From Aphanomyces cochlioides (lineage: Eukaryota; Oomycota; Saprolegniomycetes; Saprolegniales; Verrucalvaceae): DNA of 64,000 nucleotides. The stretch is from assembly GCA_019828595.1 (NCBI GenBank), contig JAHQRK010000021.1, positions 992,001-1,056,000 on the forward strand, written 5' to 3'. This document shows, one piece after another, positions 1 through 10,187 of the stretch. Made by a program: the position numbers and the translations under genes. The stretch's first letter is position 1. Every line of letters starts with the position of its first letter. Below the pieces are notes generated by a model, which did not search any database, had not been told where the DNA came from, and worked only from the letters and a program-made list of their open reading frames with translations.

Positions 1-299
1 GACAATATCAAATTGCAAAAATCTATCCCAAAGCACTTCAACCCATCGACTTAAAGTTAGCACTCCGTTAATGGAAGAGAGAGTTCATGACACTGTTTGC
101 CTCCCGCAGAAACATTTTTTGAGACTTGAAAGAGTTGGCTGGACGAACCATCGCGTGCCACCGTGGAATGAAGGCTGGCGTCGCGTCTTTTTTCTACATT
201 CGCAAGAAATTCACAAGATCCTTTCGATCGAGATGGATGAGCTCTCGACAGATTCTGCTTTGATTTCGGTTGTCCCTGACGATTTAGCTTGCAGTATAC

Positions 300-570
300 G
301 CTAGAGTGCATATCCTTGTCAACGAAGACAAACGTAGCTCCACGCAGCCCAAACACACACCATGGCCTTTGTAGCCTCCTCCAAGGAAAAACCTGCCCCG
401 CTGTGCCACCAACGCCAGTCATAAATCATCCAACTCGCATTGCAGTGTCGTACGAGCATCACTTCCAAACTCCACATTGTGACGAACTCTGGGGTGAGTT
501 TGCCCAACGCTGTTCCAAAGGCATAGTCACGAACAAACGATAACGCCGGCGGCTTTGTCTCGCTGAATAT
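300..570 (+). pseudogene. Cytoplasmic-tail remnant of the elicitin-like membrane protein family
   Basis: This stretch resembles the 3' end of the intact gene at 5998-6609. Both have a Pro/Ala-rich segment, a phenylalanine/tyrosine-containing spacer, the peptide WGEFAQ, and a terminal GGF-like coding stretch (near 553). Here the frame ends at 543, after DELWGEFAQRCSKG, and the ectodomain and membrane helix are missing. It is most simply the leftover 3' end of an upstream family member. Nothing else recognisable lies in positions 1-300. Confidence 0.5.
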
Positions 571-735
571 GCGAAGCAGGTTGTCAAGGCAAAGACTCAT
601 GCTCGGTGGCTGCATGTGTTGATGTGGAAATGTGGAACGAGTGGTGTGACCCTGACCAATCCATGCAAACGTGAGAGTCGCCGCGCTATTCGATTCAGTC
701 ACTCCACGGCGTCGCCCCCAAGCTCACGTTGATGC

Positions 736-1529
736 ATGGCACCAGGATGGGCGCCTGATCCAGTCAACTCGCAGCGCTACTTCACGATGCTTACATCAGT
801 AAACTTCAATTCGACCGCTGTCGCAACGAAGGACTGCACCAAGACCAGCTGCTTGTCAGTGTTGCAAGAGTTCCGAACTGCAGAAGAGACGACACCGACA
901 CTGCCGTGGCAACTGCGCTACCGACATCGTCATTCGCCAATACCACGGCACCGAGAAAAGTACTGGTGACGACTCCTGGACCGACGAAAGCCTCAGGACC
1001 AACCACGTTGTGTTCCCAAGCTGTGATCGACGCTTCGTACCGAGTGTTCTCCAACCAGACGGACACAAAATCGTATTCCTTTGCATCAGTCGTCGATCCC
1101 AACTTTGATTCGCGTCAAGTCATAGCCAAAGATTGCAAAGTCACAACGTGCTACTGCTACCTCCAGCAGAACAAAGTGGCGACGCCCAACACAGATTGGT
1201 TCATTTACTATCTTGCTAGAACGAAAGCAGCCCAAGCAAGGGCCGTTTGTCCAAACTGTTCCTTCCCCTAGCGTTCAGGAACCAACATCTCGAGCAAGCC
1301 CTCGTCCAAGAGCTCCGACTGGAACTTCGACTGCCTCCAAGGTCCAGACTGGGGTCCCTACTAGAGCAAGCTCTGGATAGCAATAGACGTCGACCTTATT
1401 GCCTCAATGCGGAATCTTGAAAATGACTTGGCTGAGCTGTCGCTTTACCCCATTGAAATCACCAAAGTCAATCTGGTTCAGCGGATCGAATTAGGCGCTT
1501 ATGGCCAAGTGTGGCTCGGCGAAGCTTAG
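736..1529 (+). pseudogene. Broken elicitin-like receptor kinase (ectodomain plus start of kinase)
   Basis: Two ectodomain-like blocks are visible in different frames. Positions 736-880 carry a Cys-x4-Cys pair (DCTKTSC) and positions 1010-1200 carry another (DCKVTTC). At about 1411-1526 a third segment reads as the juxtamembrane region and glycine-rich loop of a TKL kinase (RIELGAYGQVWLGEA), matching the loop of the intact kinases downstream (AQGAYGEVWLG). It is cut by a TAG at 1527-1529. The reading frame changes near 900-970 and again before 1411, and no membrane segment is recognisable. I read this as a dead gene. Two elicitin-like units in one ectodomain would differ from the single unit of the intact relatives. 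Confidence 0.6.
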
Positions 1530-1959
1530 CGGTTGGTGGTCTTTGAATCGATATGAAGAAACGCAAAGCACAAAAGCAAGGCCCCACCGAGGCTGCTCCT
1601 TATGCAAGCGCTCCAACCTCTCCAGACGGAAGGACAACTGCAAGGTATACCGCCACGAGGCAGAGCTTGGGAAATGTATATTGTCTTGCCAGAATTCGCC
1701 GCAAGCAAATATGACAGTCTGACATGATATGGTCTTCAGATTCCAATTGTAGTCGAAGATCCCCTTGTAAGACCAGAGTCACAAAATGCCACAATCCTTC
1801 AAGTCCCATCTTCCATCGTCGTCGACTCCTCAGTGTGCTCGTATTGCCTCAATGAGCTACGAAGTGTTCTTCTGCTCAGCTTCGCCACTTTAGCTTCATG
1901 AGGGGCCAAGCAAGTCATGACGAAGAGAGTAGAATCGAATAGCAGTTTGCAATGGATGC

Positions 1960-2350
1960 CAGCCATTCGAGTTTCATATCTCGATTGTGATTGACAATCA
2001 CGCTTGGACGAGACTGTCTTGGCAACTCAACAAGTTTTTGTACATCCGCGATCGCTATCGCACCAACGACTGGCACACGCAATCGTCTCGACCGATGACA
2101 TGACCACTACTCGGTATCGATCGCTCATCTTTCTTGTGCTCATGTCGGATTTGGACATGGTACCCCCGCCGTTCTTGGACTTGACAGCGTCGACTACTGG
2201 ACGACCGTTCCACTACTTCGATTAGATGCCAGGTGGGCGATTGATTCCACCCTGCTTGTTGAAATGTCCCCGTCATTCTTTTTCAATCTTGGTGAGTATT
2301 GCCAATCTCTCTCGATCCTGCAACATGCCCCACGGCGAGGTAAGCAGCGT
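1960..2350 (+). pseudogene. Kinase C-lobe remnant, copy 1
   Basis: The DNA is a diverged copy of 4910-5420, sharing the stretch around 'acacgcaatcgtct' and 'cgctcatctttcttgtg'. That second copy is recognisable as a kinase C-lobe. Here only scraps survive: a Phe-Asn-Leu block and 'gccccacggcg' near 2245-2345, equivalent to the last helix of the kinase domain (RPTAMKAAY in intact relatives). No open frame covers it. Its position after the loop fragment at 1411-1529 suggests both come from one gene that lost its central kinase coding sequence. Confidence 0.5.
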
Positions 2351-2499
2351 TTGAATCAATCTGCGAGATGAACGCGCAGTTTGTTATATGTCGAGTTGAG
2401 ATTGCAGATTTTGAGAGCATTGAATTTGTTCACGTCGGCGCAACAACAGCAATTGTGCGTCAAGTAAAGTTCAGTGGCAGCAACGACAGTCGAGTAGAG

Positions 2500-2640
2500 G
2501 TTGGGATATGAATCTCGACAACAATGGTGTTCATTGTATTGAACGAACCACTGTAATGTTGGTGTCGCCATGAACATCCAAGGAAATTGTGCTGCACTGG
2601 AGTTGCTCTTTGCAATATTTCATTCAAATGTAGTTACAGC
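2500..2640 (+). repeat. Repeated upstream block (copy A of three)
   Basis: About 130 bp beginning near 'gggatatgaatctcgac' recurs near 3880-4010 and 5548-5690. Each copy lies roughly 450-480 bp upstream of the start codon of an elicitin-like reading frame (2984, 4334, 5998). It therefore marks the 5' part of a tandemly duplicated unit and may contain promoter sequence. No specific promoter motif can be pointed to. Confidence 0.55.
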
Positions 2641-2983
2641 AACTACTACGTCAAGTGACAACCGCGCACATCTATCCAAAGACAAAAGACATTGACTAGC
2701 CAGCCAACTCGCCTGAATAACGATAGGGACTTGAACGTCAATGCCGTCGTACAAAATTCCTCAGCAATTGAGTTCTCTCGGTCAGCTCGTGGCCGACATA
2801 CACAAGATGATGGGTTCGATGTCAGTGGTGGAAACTCAATCAAGCGGGATCCAGTCGAAAAGATTCAAGTGTGAATGAAGGGTGTTGGCTGCTCGGTCGA
2901 GATTACATCCTGGAAGAAATCCACTCTGTCCGTCAATTTTCGAATCCAGTTTCGTTTTCACATTTCGGAAGGCATTCTCCAAT

Positions 2984-3587
2984 ATGTCTCCATCATGCAA
3001 CTTCGGCCAAGTCCTTGTCAACTGGACAAACGTCGCGTCGTGCCATGTAGCTCAAGCTCTTCAGAGTGGTTCCATCAATTCGACTTTACTGCTGGCGGAA
3101 GACTGTGCAAACCAAGCCTGCGTGGATCTCTTGTCCGCGCTGACGATCCAAAACCAACCGACTTGCACACTTTGGGACAACGTGACGGGTACGCCATGGC
3201 CTCTGGCCCATTTAACGATGGGGGGAAACGAATCGGTTAAGCAGCGGTATGACGATTTGCCTCCCCAAGATCCTTCCCGTCTCCAACGGGAGAATTCGCA
3301 TCCACATTGGAGTGTCTGGTGATAGTGGCTTGACCGGGGGTCAAATTGCACTCATCGTCGTCGGGGTCATAGTTGCCATTTGGATCCTTATTTGCATTTG
3401 CCAGGCGTGTCAGGCCACTCCTGCTGAAGAGAATAACTTTGAAGCTCTACCAGTGACGCCAGCCACGACAATGCCAGTTCCAGCGCCGCAAGAACAAGGT
3501 GGCCAAGTCTGGGTCGTAAATACCCAGGTCTACGTAGACGACGTGACTAGAGACGACGGCAATGGCGGCTCTGTACAGCGCATGTAG
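2984..3587 (+). pseudogene. Elicitin-like membrane protein, frameshifted
   Basis: From ATG 2984 the frame encodes a six-cysteine elicitin-like domain closely similar to that of the intact gene at 5998 (SCNFGQVLVNW, then CANQACVDLLSALTIQNQPTC). After the conserved WPLAHL the DNA carries about 31 extra bases around 3209-3245 relative to its paralogues. This shifts the frame, and the last cysteine, transmembrane helix (GGQIALIVVGVIVAIWILICIC) and tail are read from another frame (3249-3587). The extra segment lacks convincing splice signals. A sequencing error or unusual intron cannot be excluded. The tail is acidic and Pro/Ala-rich and ends VQRM rather than GGFV. Confidence 0.65.
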
Positions 3588-3879
3588 ACAAATCTATCAC
3601 AGCGTAATGTATTCGAGAGCGTGTTCCTCTTCGGCCAAAGATCCAACGACGATCGTCACGTCGTTCTGTCCAGATGGTGCCTCGAAGCACCAGTTACTGT
3701 ACGACTGCAAAAGCTCTTGACCACAATTGTTGCTGAGACCTAATTCGAAAGGTGTCACATGCTCGAGTAGATCTAGAGTAGTGGAAAGACAAGCAATATC
3801 GCCAGACCTCGCAATTGTCGTCCTCGCGCATTCTCACATTAAAACTTGTGTAATTGGAACAATATGTAGTCAAGCAGAG

Positions 3880-4010
3880 GTGGGGATATGAATCTCGACA
3901 ATGTTGTTCGTTTTGGACGAACCACCACAACGCTGATGTCCTCATTGACCTCCAAACAAGTTGCACTGCACACGAGTTGCTCTGCGAAATATTTCATCCA
4001 AATACAGGAG
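3880..4010 (+). repeat. Repeated upstream block (copy B of three)
   Basis: Second copy of the block described at 2500-2640, about 454 bp before the ATG at 4334. It shares 'cgttttggacgaaccac' with copy C at 5548-5690. Confidence 0.55.
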
Positions 4011-4333
4011 CACACTACAACTAAAGGTCGAGTTATGTTCGTGCATTTCGATCGAAAGAGACAATGGCTAGCTAACTAAGTTGCCTGACCAACAATTGGG
4101 CTCGAATGTCGAAGTCATCGTCGTGAGCCTTGTGCAAAATACCTCAGTAGTGCCAGTCATCATGTCCGAAAGAAGTTAATGGGTTCGACATCAGTGGTAC
4201 AAACTATCTCAAGTGGGTTCTGGTCGAGAATATTCAAGTCTGAGGCCAGGGAGCATGCATGCACCATAGAAGAAATGCACTCCTTTCACCCATTAATGTT
4301 GGAATCCAAGTTTAATTTCCAAGCATTATTCAA

Positions 4334-4769
4334 TATGTCCCGATCGTGCAACTCCTTCATGCAATTTCGACCAAGTCCTTTTCAATATTCTCTGTCAATA
4401 ATACTGATTTCCCGCACCGCACCTCCCTACCATGTTACTTAAGCACACCAGACTGGTTCCATCAATTCGACTTTAGTGTTGGCAGAAGATTGTGCAAACC
4501 AAGCCTGTGCTAATTTTTTGTCCGCGCTGGCCGTCCAAAACCAACCGAACTGCACACTTTGGGACAATGTGACGGCGACGCGATGGCCTCTGGCACATTT
4601 GAACACGACGATTTGCCTTCCAAAGATTCTTCCTGTCTCCCAAGAGGGTTTCTATAACTCCGTTGGAAAATATGTTGGCGTACTCTTGAACGGGGGGCAG
4701 ATTGGACTGATCGTCTGCGGGGTTCTTCTTGGCCTTTGGATCATTGTGTCCATTTGCCGGTCGTGCTAG
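4334..4769 (+). pseudogene. Elicitin-like membrane protein, disrupted
   Basis: The start (ATG 4334, MSRSCNSFMQF) loses frame within the first 40 codons, with a stop at 4440. The rest of the ectodomain and the membrane helix continue in a second frame (4476-4769) with the conserved CANQACANFLSALAVQNQPNC and a hydrophobic segment ending VSICRSC. The Cys-x4-Cys-x14-Cys spacing is intact. The protein would stop right after the helix and lacks the cytoplasmic tail seen at 5998-6609. It is a relic between the two better-preserved copies. Confidence 0.65.
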
Positions 4770-4909
4770 AAATATATTAATCTAATAGCTCTATATATGC
4801 TTTATGATCACAACAAAGTGATCGGAGACACAGAGATGTGCAGTTTTCATCTCGCTGTCATCCTCAACCTATATCCCATGGGAGAGACTCTTTATTCGTG
4901 ACAGCCACA

Positions 4910-5420
4910 ACTGCTTCATACCTCGATTGTGATTGACAGTCTTGCATGGACGAGACGGTCGTGCAAGTGATATCTCACTGAAAACTCAACGAGTTTTGCA
5001 CATCCGCGTCGACTACCGCTCTAATGACTGGAACACGCAATCGTCTAGACGGATGGCCAATACTCGGAATCGACCGCTCATCTTTCTTGTGATCATGTTG
5101 GAAATGGCTCCTGAAGTCTTAAAGGATGGCCACTACTCGGACTTGGCGGATTTGTTCAGCTTTGGTGCGATCCCGTCGGAATTGGACATGGACATCCAAC
5201 CGTACTCGGGATTGATTGCCCCAAGTCGGCGCCGGTTCACTGACTTGCACTTGATGCAAGAGATGACTGCTGGGCAACCTTCTCGGAAAAATGTCCATTG
5301 TGGTTTTACAATCTCGCCAAGGATTGTCTCTCAACCCAGCAAAGCGCCCCACGGCGATGAAAGCAGCGTACATCATTCGGACCAACATGCGAGAGGAATG
5401 TGCATTTTGAATAGTTTATC
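4910..5420 (+). pseudogene. Kinase C-lobe remnant, copy 2
   Basis: Part of a TKL kinase C-lobe is readable. The frame around 5100-5260 gives MAPEVLKDGHYSDLADLF followed by an SELD...PYSGL segment, matching the APE motif and helix F region of the intact kinases (APEVLQDGHYSESADIFSLG). The end of the lobe (W-F-Y-N-L...RPTAMKAAYIIRTN) is found at 5298-5395 in another frame, so at least two indels break it. The catalytic loop and DFG motif are absent. No elicitin-like exon precedes it directly, so it is the orphaned 3' end of a receptor-kinase gene. Confidence 0.65.
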
Positions 5421-5547
5421 ATAAAAGTCGCGAAAGACAAAATTTGTCTTTCGGTTGGGACTCCACATGGTGACGACATCAGTTTGCTTGGTCAAAAAGG
5501 CGCTACTGTGGGCCAGCCGAAGGGGAAAGTGATAGCAACGACAGTCC

Positions 5548-5690
5548 AACTTGGGATAAGCATTTCGACGATGTTATTCGTTTTGGACGAACCACCCAAT
5601 GTTGGTGTCGTTGCATTGACTCTTTCAAAGTACTCTACACTGTACTCGACTCACTCTGAAATATTTCCTTTATGTTCCAGTAACGTTCCT
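5548..5690 (+). repeat. Repeated upstream block (copy C of three)
   Basis: Third copy of the block described at 2500-2640, 450 bp upstream of the one intact gene of this array (ATG 5998). Confidence 0.55.
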
Positions 5691-5997
5691 GCGTTTCTAT
5701 CGATCTGAAAAGACACACGCCAGGTAGCGAGTATGGCTGACCACTGCCTTGGGCTCGACCGCCCTGAAGGTCGTGCCAACTAGGCAGCACCATTATTGAG
5801 TACTTTTCGTCCGCTCCATGCATCTCAAACAAGTTGATGGGTTCGATATCGGTACTGGAAACTAGTTCAAGTGGGATCTTGTCAAAAATGTTGAAGTCTG
5901 ACTGAAGGATTTGCTGCTGAGGTCTAGATTACATCCAGGAAGAAATCCATTGAATCTTTTCGCCCGTCAACTTTGGAATCCAAGTTCCATTTTCAAA

Positions 5998-6609
5998 ATG
6001 CCTCGATCGTGCAACGTAGACCAAATCCTCGTCAACTGGACAAATGCCGCGTCCTGCCATGTGGCTCAAGCACTCCAGACTGGTTCCTTCAATTCGACTT
6101 TACTCCTGGCAGAAGATTGTGCAAACCAAGCCTGCGTTGATTTCTTGTCCGCGCTGACGATCCAAAACCAACCGAATTGCACACTTTGGGACAACGTGAC
6201 GGCGACGCGATGGTCTTTGGCGCAATTGAACACGACGATTTGCCTCCCAAAGATCCATGCTGTCTCGCAACAGAGCATCTACTCCATGGCGGGCAGTTAT
6301 GCGGGTCGAGCGTTGAGTGGCGGGACGATTGCAATCATCATTTTTGCGATCATCCTCGTCATCGCACTCATTTACTGCTGTTGCAAAGCCAGCCAGAAAA
6401 ATGCCGCTCAAGGCGATCAATTCGTGGCCGCGCCAGAAACTCCTGCCCCGGCAATGCCATGCGCTGTGCCAGCGCCGTGCGAAAATCTCTTTCCACAATC
6501 ATACGAACACCTCTTTCCAGCACCACAAGGCGGTGAATTCTGGGGCGAGTTTGCCCAAGGATTCATGGAAGGCATGGCTGGAAACAACGACGAAGGTGGC
6601 TTTGTTTGA
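5998..6609 (+). CDS. Elicitin-like single-pass membrane protein (203 aa, no kinase)
   Basis: Start ATG 5998 is the start conserved with the paralogues at 2984 and 4334. Residues 5-82 contain six cysteines spaced C-x14-C-x20-C-x4-C-x14-C-x20-C. This is the layout of oomycete elicitins, including the Cys-x4-Cys-x14-Cys core ending in a Pro-Asn-Cys. Elicitin-family proteins are extracellular sterol/lipid-binding folds; binding here is inference. Residues 108-128 form a hydrophobic helix followed by CCCK, suggesting a type I-like membrane protein with possible palmitoylation. The tail is Pro/Ala-rich with the motif EFWGEFAQGFMEGM and ends GGFV. No N-terminal signal peptide is obvious, as in all relatives here, so an upstream exon could be missing. 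It is the only unbroken member of the 1-6.6 kb array and lacks any kinase domain. Confidence 0.75.
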   Translation: MPRSCNVDQILVNWTNAASCHVAQALQTGSFNSTLLLAEDCANQACVDFLSALTIQNQPNCTLWDNVTATRWSLAQLNTTICLPKIHAVSQQSIYSMAGSYAGRALSGGTIAIIIFAIILVIALIYCCCKASQKNAAQGDQFVAAPETPAPAMPCAVPAPCENLFPQSYEHLFPAPQGGEFWGEFAQGFMEGMAGNNDEGGFV

Positions 6610-7821
6610 TGGCATGTAGATCTAGCATTGAGTAATTTATTTCTTCGTCATGATGTCGTCTTCCTCGACTAGCTGCAAGGCGCAACGACGATCGTTGCGT
6701 CCAGATGATCCTCCAAGCAACGGTCAACAAGTGATGAAAAGGTCGTCAGCGGCAGAAACGTCGACCCCACGCCGATCCTTTGGCAAGACATAGCTGGCGA
6801 TGAAGTTCATCATTAGACGTAGCCGATGACATGGTTAGCTCTCCCAGCATGGACCATCACAAATCGTGATGACCTAGGATCGATTTCCTCACGGCCTTGG
6901 CCCATTGGCAGGTGGATCGTGATGGAATTCAATCGATGATGCAGTCTCCATATTGCCCTACAGTCCAATGTGCTCTCCAGGTTGCTCAAAACTCCACCGA
7001 ACTTTCAAGATGGCATGTTGGACGTGCTGGGCCTTGAATGGTTGCCTTTTGACAGACCTGAGCCGACATGTAAGACGTCACAGCAGATCTCTTGCTGCCC
7101 TTGGTTCTAAGTATGCCCTTCGTGGCTCGGAATCCCCAGAAGATATTGCAATCTTTGACCCCAAATGAACAGGTCTTCAAGTGTTACGTCGGGTGAGCTT
7201 TTTGTCTATTTTGAATGATTTGTCAAGAGTGTTCCTTGATGTTCTCCAAGTGTTGACTTTGAATCAAGAGAAAATTTATCTGTTGTTTTAGCCATCCAAA
7301 TTTGTCAACTTGATCCTTCGCATGTCGTGGTTTCTTTGCTTGAGACTGTACGAGCAGGACGAGCTCCTCGGCTGATCCCGATTTGTGTACATCTTCAAGT
7401 CAACAAAAGGTCGAGTTGGCCGTCAGTCGATGGTTGTCATATTGAATGCATGCAGCCACTTGCTCAGCCCCTATGTGGTCCGTCCTTGCATACTACGAGC
7501 GACTAGCGCATTGCTTGTTCTAAATCAATGACGCATCATGACAAAGATAGCGGAGGAGCTAGCGCATTCAGAAGTACAGTATTTTCACCAAACCTGAGGA
7601 ACAAGGTTGATACACCCGTTGACTTGGCTGCATGAGCTGATCGTCATCCTTACGCAATCGACTGAGAGGACACGCTCTTCTCCGTGGCGATCAGGTTATT
7701 CAACAAAAAGGAAGATGGGTGCCAACAGTTTCTTCTCGTGTCATTGCAATGTGCTCATAATAATTCCAAGTCCCGACTAATATTGCCTGAATTTTGACGG
7801 CAGTTGTCATTTCAAGATTTG
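6610..7821. other. Intergenic, no gene seen
   Basis: About 1.2 kb between the elicitin-like array and the ZZ-like repeat genes. Short open frames here have no recognisable motif. I see no repeat or mobile-element signature. Confidence 0.5.
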
Positions 7822-8721
7822 ATGAATCCACAACAGCAGCAGCAAGAGTCTATCCCTGGACGCCTCGATGTCCGATGCGCAGACTGCGGCATGTTTCCAT
7901 TCGTGGGCGATATCTACGCCTCGGCGCGCGACAAAAGCTTCTGTCTGTGCACGAAATGTGCCCAGACTGGCAAGTGGAATCAATCGGTTGGTCCATTTGA
8001 AGTCTTTACGACTGATATCCCAGCACCGATTCGATCCAACTCTGTCTGCGATGGCTGCCGCCGCTCCATTGACGGCGTGGGTTTCACGTCCGCCAAAGTG
8101 TTCAACTTCGATCTCTGTCTCGGATGCCATGCGACTGGCAAATGGAACGATTCGCACGGACCGTTTGTCAAGCAGCCATTCCTCTCGCCCAACATTCGAT
8201 ACGATGCACAATGCGACGGCTGTCAATTGTTTCCGTTCTTGGGCACGTTGTACTTGTCGTCGCGAGTCCCTGGCTTTTGTCTGTGTGATGGTTGCCACAA
8301 TTCGCAGCGGTGGAGACAATCCCATGGCCCCTTTCAAATCGCACCGACGCCAACATCGCATGTGGTCTTTGACTCGGCTTGCGACGGTTGCAAGGGACTG
8401 ATTGAAGGCGTCGGTTATGTTTCATCGCGAGTGTACAATTACCATCTGTGCCTTGCTTGCAAGAAAGCGGGAACTGGAGCGACAACGCATGGACCATTTC
8501 TACCCATGGTCTTTCAACTCCACCAGCGGCAGCAACAACAACAACTACAAGCTTTTTCGAAAGGAACTTGCCAAGGTTGCCATGCTGAGATGTATGTCAT
8601 GGCGTGGAGGAACGCTGCAGGCTTTCGAATTTGTGGTGACTGCATGCTCTCTGGCAAGTACGACTTGCTCCAAGGACCGTTCTACGAGCTTGGCTCTTGG
8701 AATGCCATGACCATGATTTAG
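7822..8721 (+). CDS. Five-repeat ZZ-like zinc-binding protein, copy 1 (299 aa)
   Basis: The ATG at 7822 starts MNPQQQQQES, matching the start of the next copy. Five repeats follow, at roughly residues 19-59, 76-115, 131-171, 187-226 and 250-287. Each has a CxxC (mostly CDGC), a central aromatic/Ser stretch, a second CxxC (DLCLGC, CLCTKC), then G-K-W and usually HGPF. Repeats 1 and 3 form one type (FPFVGDIYAS), 2 and 4 another (IDGVGFTSAKVFNFDLC), and the fifth is divergent after a Gln-rich linker. The pattern resembles ZZ zinc fingers (CDGC...GxxY...DLCxxC) but lacks the usual middle Cys pair. Four cysteines per repeat could bind one zinc. There is no signal peptide or membrane helix, so it is probably intracellular. 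Function unknown; protein binding is likely from the family. Confidence 0.8.
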   Translation: MNPQQQQQESIPGRLDVRCADCGMFPFVGDIYASARDKSFCLCTKCAQTGKWNQSVGPFEVFTTDIPAPIRSNSVCDGCRRSIDGVGFTSAKVFNFDLCLGCHATGKWNDSHGPFVKQPFLSPNIRYDAQCDGCQLFPFLGTLYLSSRVPGFCLCDGCHNSQRWRQSHGPFQIAPTPTSHVVFDSACDGCKGLIEGVGYVSSRVYNYHLCLACKKAGTGATTHGPFLPMVFQLHQRQQQQQLQAFSKGTCQGCHAEMYVMAWRNAAGFRICGDCMLSGKYDLLQGPFYELGSWNAMTMI

Positions 8722-9290
8722 TCAATCTATCCATTTCAAGTACCATGCCCGTAACAAACCAACAGAACTACATGATGCGTTTTTTCCAGCGTTTCGTGGA
8801 TGCTCACGAGGATATAGAGGTTGCAACAAGCTCTACAGCATGAGCTGTGACTTGTGGACCTTTCCAAACGAATTTGTCGACAATCGCAATACGGCAAACA
8901 TCGCCAGACAAAAGCTTCATCGTGCTTGGAACTGTCGGCATGAATATGGATGTCCCCCAAGTTATCTATGAAATTCAGTTGGTGAAGTACAAACAAACGT
9001 CGGGGGCAGTGAAGTTTGCCAGTTTGAATTTTTTCTTGGCCGAAATTTGCTGACCAAGATCGTCATTTCACAGCATTCTTGATGTAGAATCTACATCAGA
9101 CCAGAGGAGCAAGTGCACGCGCTCCTCTTTGTGGCGGTCAAGATCAACCAGCATGGTTTAAGGTGAAAAGATTGAGGAAGACAACAATCACCTCATGTCA
9201 CTGCAAATGTTCACAATAATTCCAAGGCCGGACTAAAATTGCCTGAATTTTGACAACCACAGCCGTCATTCCAAGATTTGATTGCCAAGG
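8722..9290. other. Duplicated spacer between ZZ-like genes
   Basis: No gene. The segment after the stop codon (8722-8990) is repeated after the second copy (10188-10500), showing that the duplicated unit of about 1.47 kb includes the downstream flank. Near 9230-9290, 'ttgcctgaattttgac...cattccaagatttg' repeats the leader of copy 1 near 7785-7821. Confidence 0.6.
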
Positions 9291-10187
9291 ATGAATCCAC
9301 AACAGCAGCAGGAATCAATCCCCGGACGCCTCGATGTGCAATGCGACGGCTGCGGCTTGTTTCCATTCGTGGGCGATATCTACGCGTCGACGCACAACAG
9401 CAACTTCTTTCTCTGCACGACATGTGCCCAGACTGGCAAGTGGAGTCAATCGCATGGTCCATTCCACATCATTACGGCGGACATCCCAGCGCCAATTCGA
9501 TCCAACTCTGTCTGCGATGGCTGCAGCCGCTCCATTGACGGCGTGGGTTTCACGTCCGCCAAAGTGTTCAACTTCGATCTCTGTCTCGGATGCCATGCGA
9601 CTGGCAAATGGAACGATTCGCACGGACCGTTTGTCAAGCAGCCATTCCTCTCGCCCAACATTCGATACGATGCACAATGCGACGGCTGTCAATTGTTTCC
9701 GTTCTTGGGCACGTTGTACTTGTCGTCGCGAGTCCCTGGCTTTTGTCTGTGTGATGGTTGCCACAATTCGCAGCGGTGGAGACAATCCCATGGCCCCTTT
9801 CAAATCGCACCGACGCCAACATCGCATGTGGTCCTTGACTCGGTTTGCGACGGATGCAAAGAAATCCTTCAAGGCGTCGGGTATGTTTCATCGCGCGTGT
9901 TCAATTTCCATTTGTGCCTCCCTTGCAAGAAAGCGGGAACTGGAGCGACAACGCATGGACCATTTCTACCCATGGTCTTTCAACTCCACCAGCGGCAGCA
10001 ACAACAACAACTACAAGCTCTATCTGAAGGAACTTGCCAAGGTTGCCATGCTGAGATGTATGTCATGGCGTGGAGGAACGCTGCAGGCTTTCGAATTTGT
10101 GGTGACTGCGTGCTCTCTGGCAAGTACGACTTGCTCCAAGGACCGTTCTACGAGCTTGGCTCTTGGAATGCCATGACCATGATTTAG
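9291..10187 (+). CDS. Five-repeat ZZ-like zinc-binding protein, copy 2 (298 aa)
   Basis: Starts MNPQQQQESIPGRL at ATG 9291. It has the same A-B-A-B-C repeat order as the copy at 7822, with every CxxC pair kept and the same Gln-rich linker before repeat 5. Repeat 1 begins QCDGCGLF here, closer to the consensus than the CADC of copy 1. The DNA for repeats 2-3 (about 9526-9832) appears identical to copy 1, whereas repeat 1 and part of repeat 4 differ. That patchwork suggests gene conversion between the neighbours. Both copies keep full frames, so both may be expressed. Function not established. Confidence 0.8.
   Translation: MNPQQQQESIPGRLDVQCDGCGLFPFVGDIYASTHNSNFFLCTTCAQTGKWSQSHGPFHIITADIPAPIRSNSVCDGCSRSIDGVGFTSAKVFNFDLCLGCHATGKWNDSHGPFVKQPFLSPNIRYDAQCDGCQLFPFLGTLYLSSRVPGFCLCDGCHNSQRWRQSHGPFQIAPTPTSHVVLDSVCDGCKEILQGVGYVSSRVFNFHLCLPCKKAGTGATTHGPFLPMVFQLHQRQQQQQLQALSEGTCQGCHAEMYVMAWRNAAGFRICGDCVLSGKYDLLQGPFYELGSWNAMTMI

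Noticed and set aside
3209..3245. The 31-bp excess in the copy at 2984 as an intron
   Set aside because: No GT donor and AG acceptor restore the frame at suitable positions, and all recognised introns here are 42-56 bp.
7807..8497. Long minus-strand frames opposite the ZZ-like gene (also 9315-9891 and 10731-11147)
   Set aside because: They mirror the repeated codons of the plus-strand genes and recur only because those genes are duplicated.
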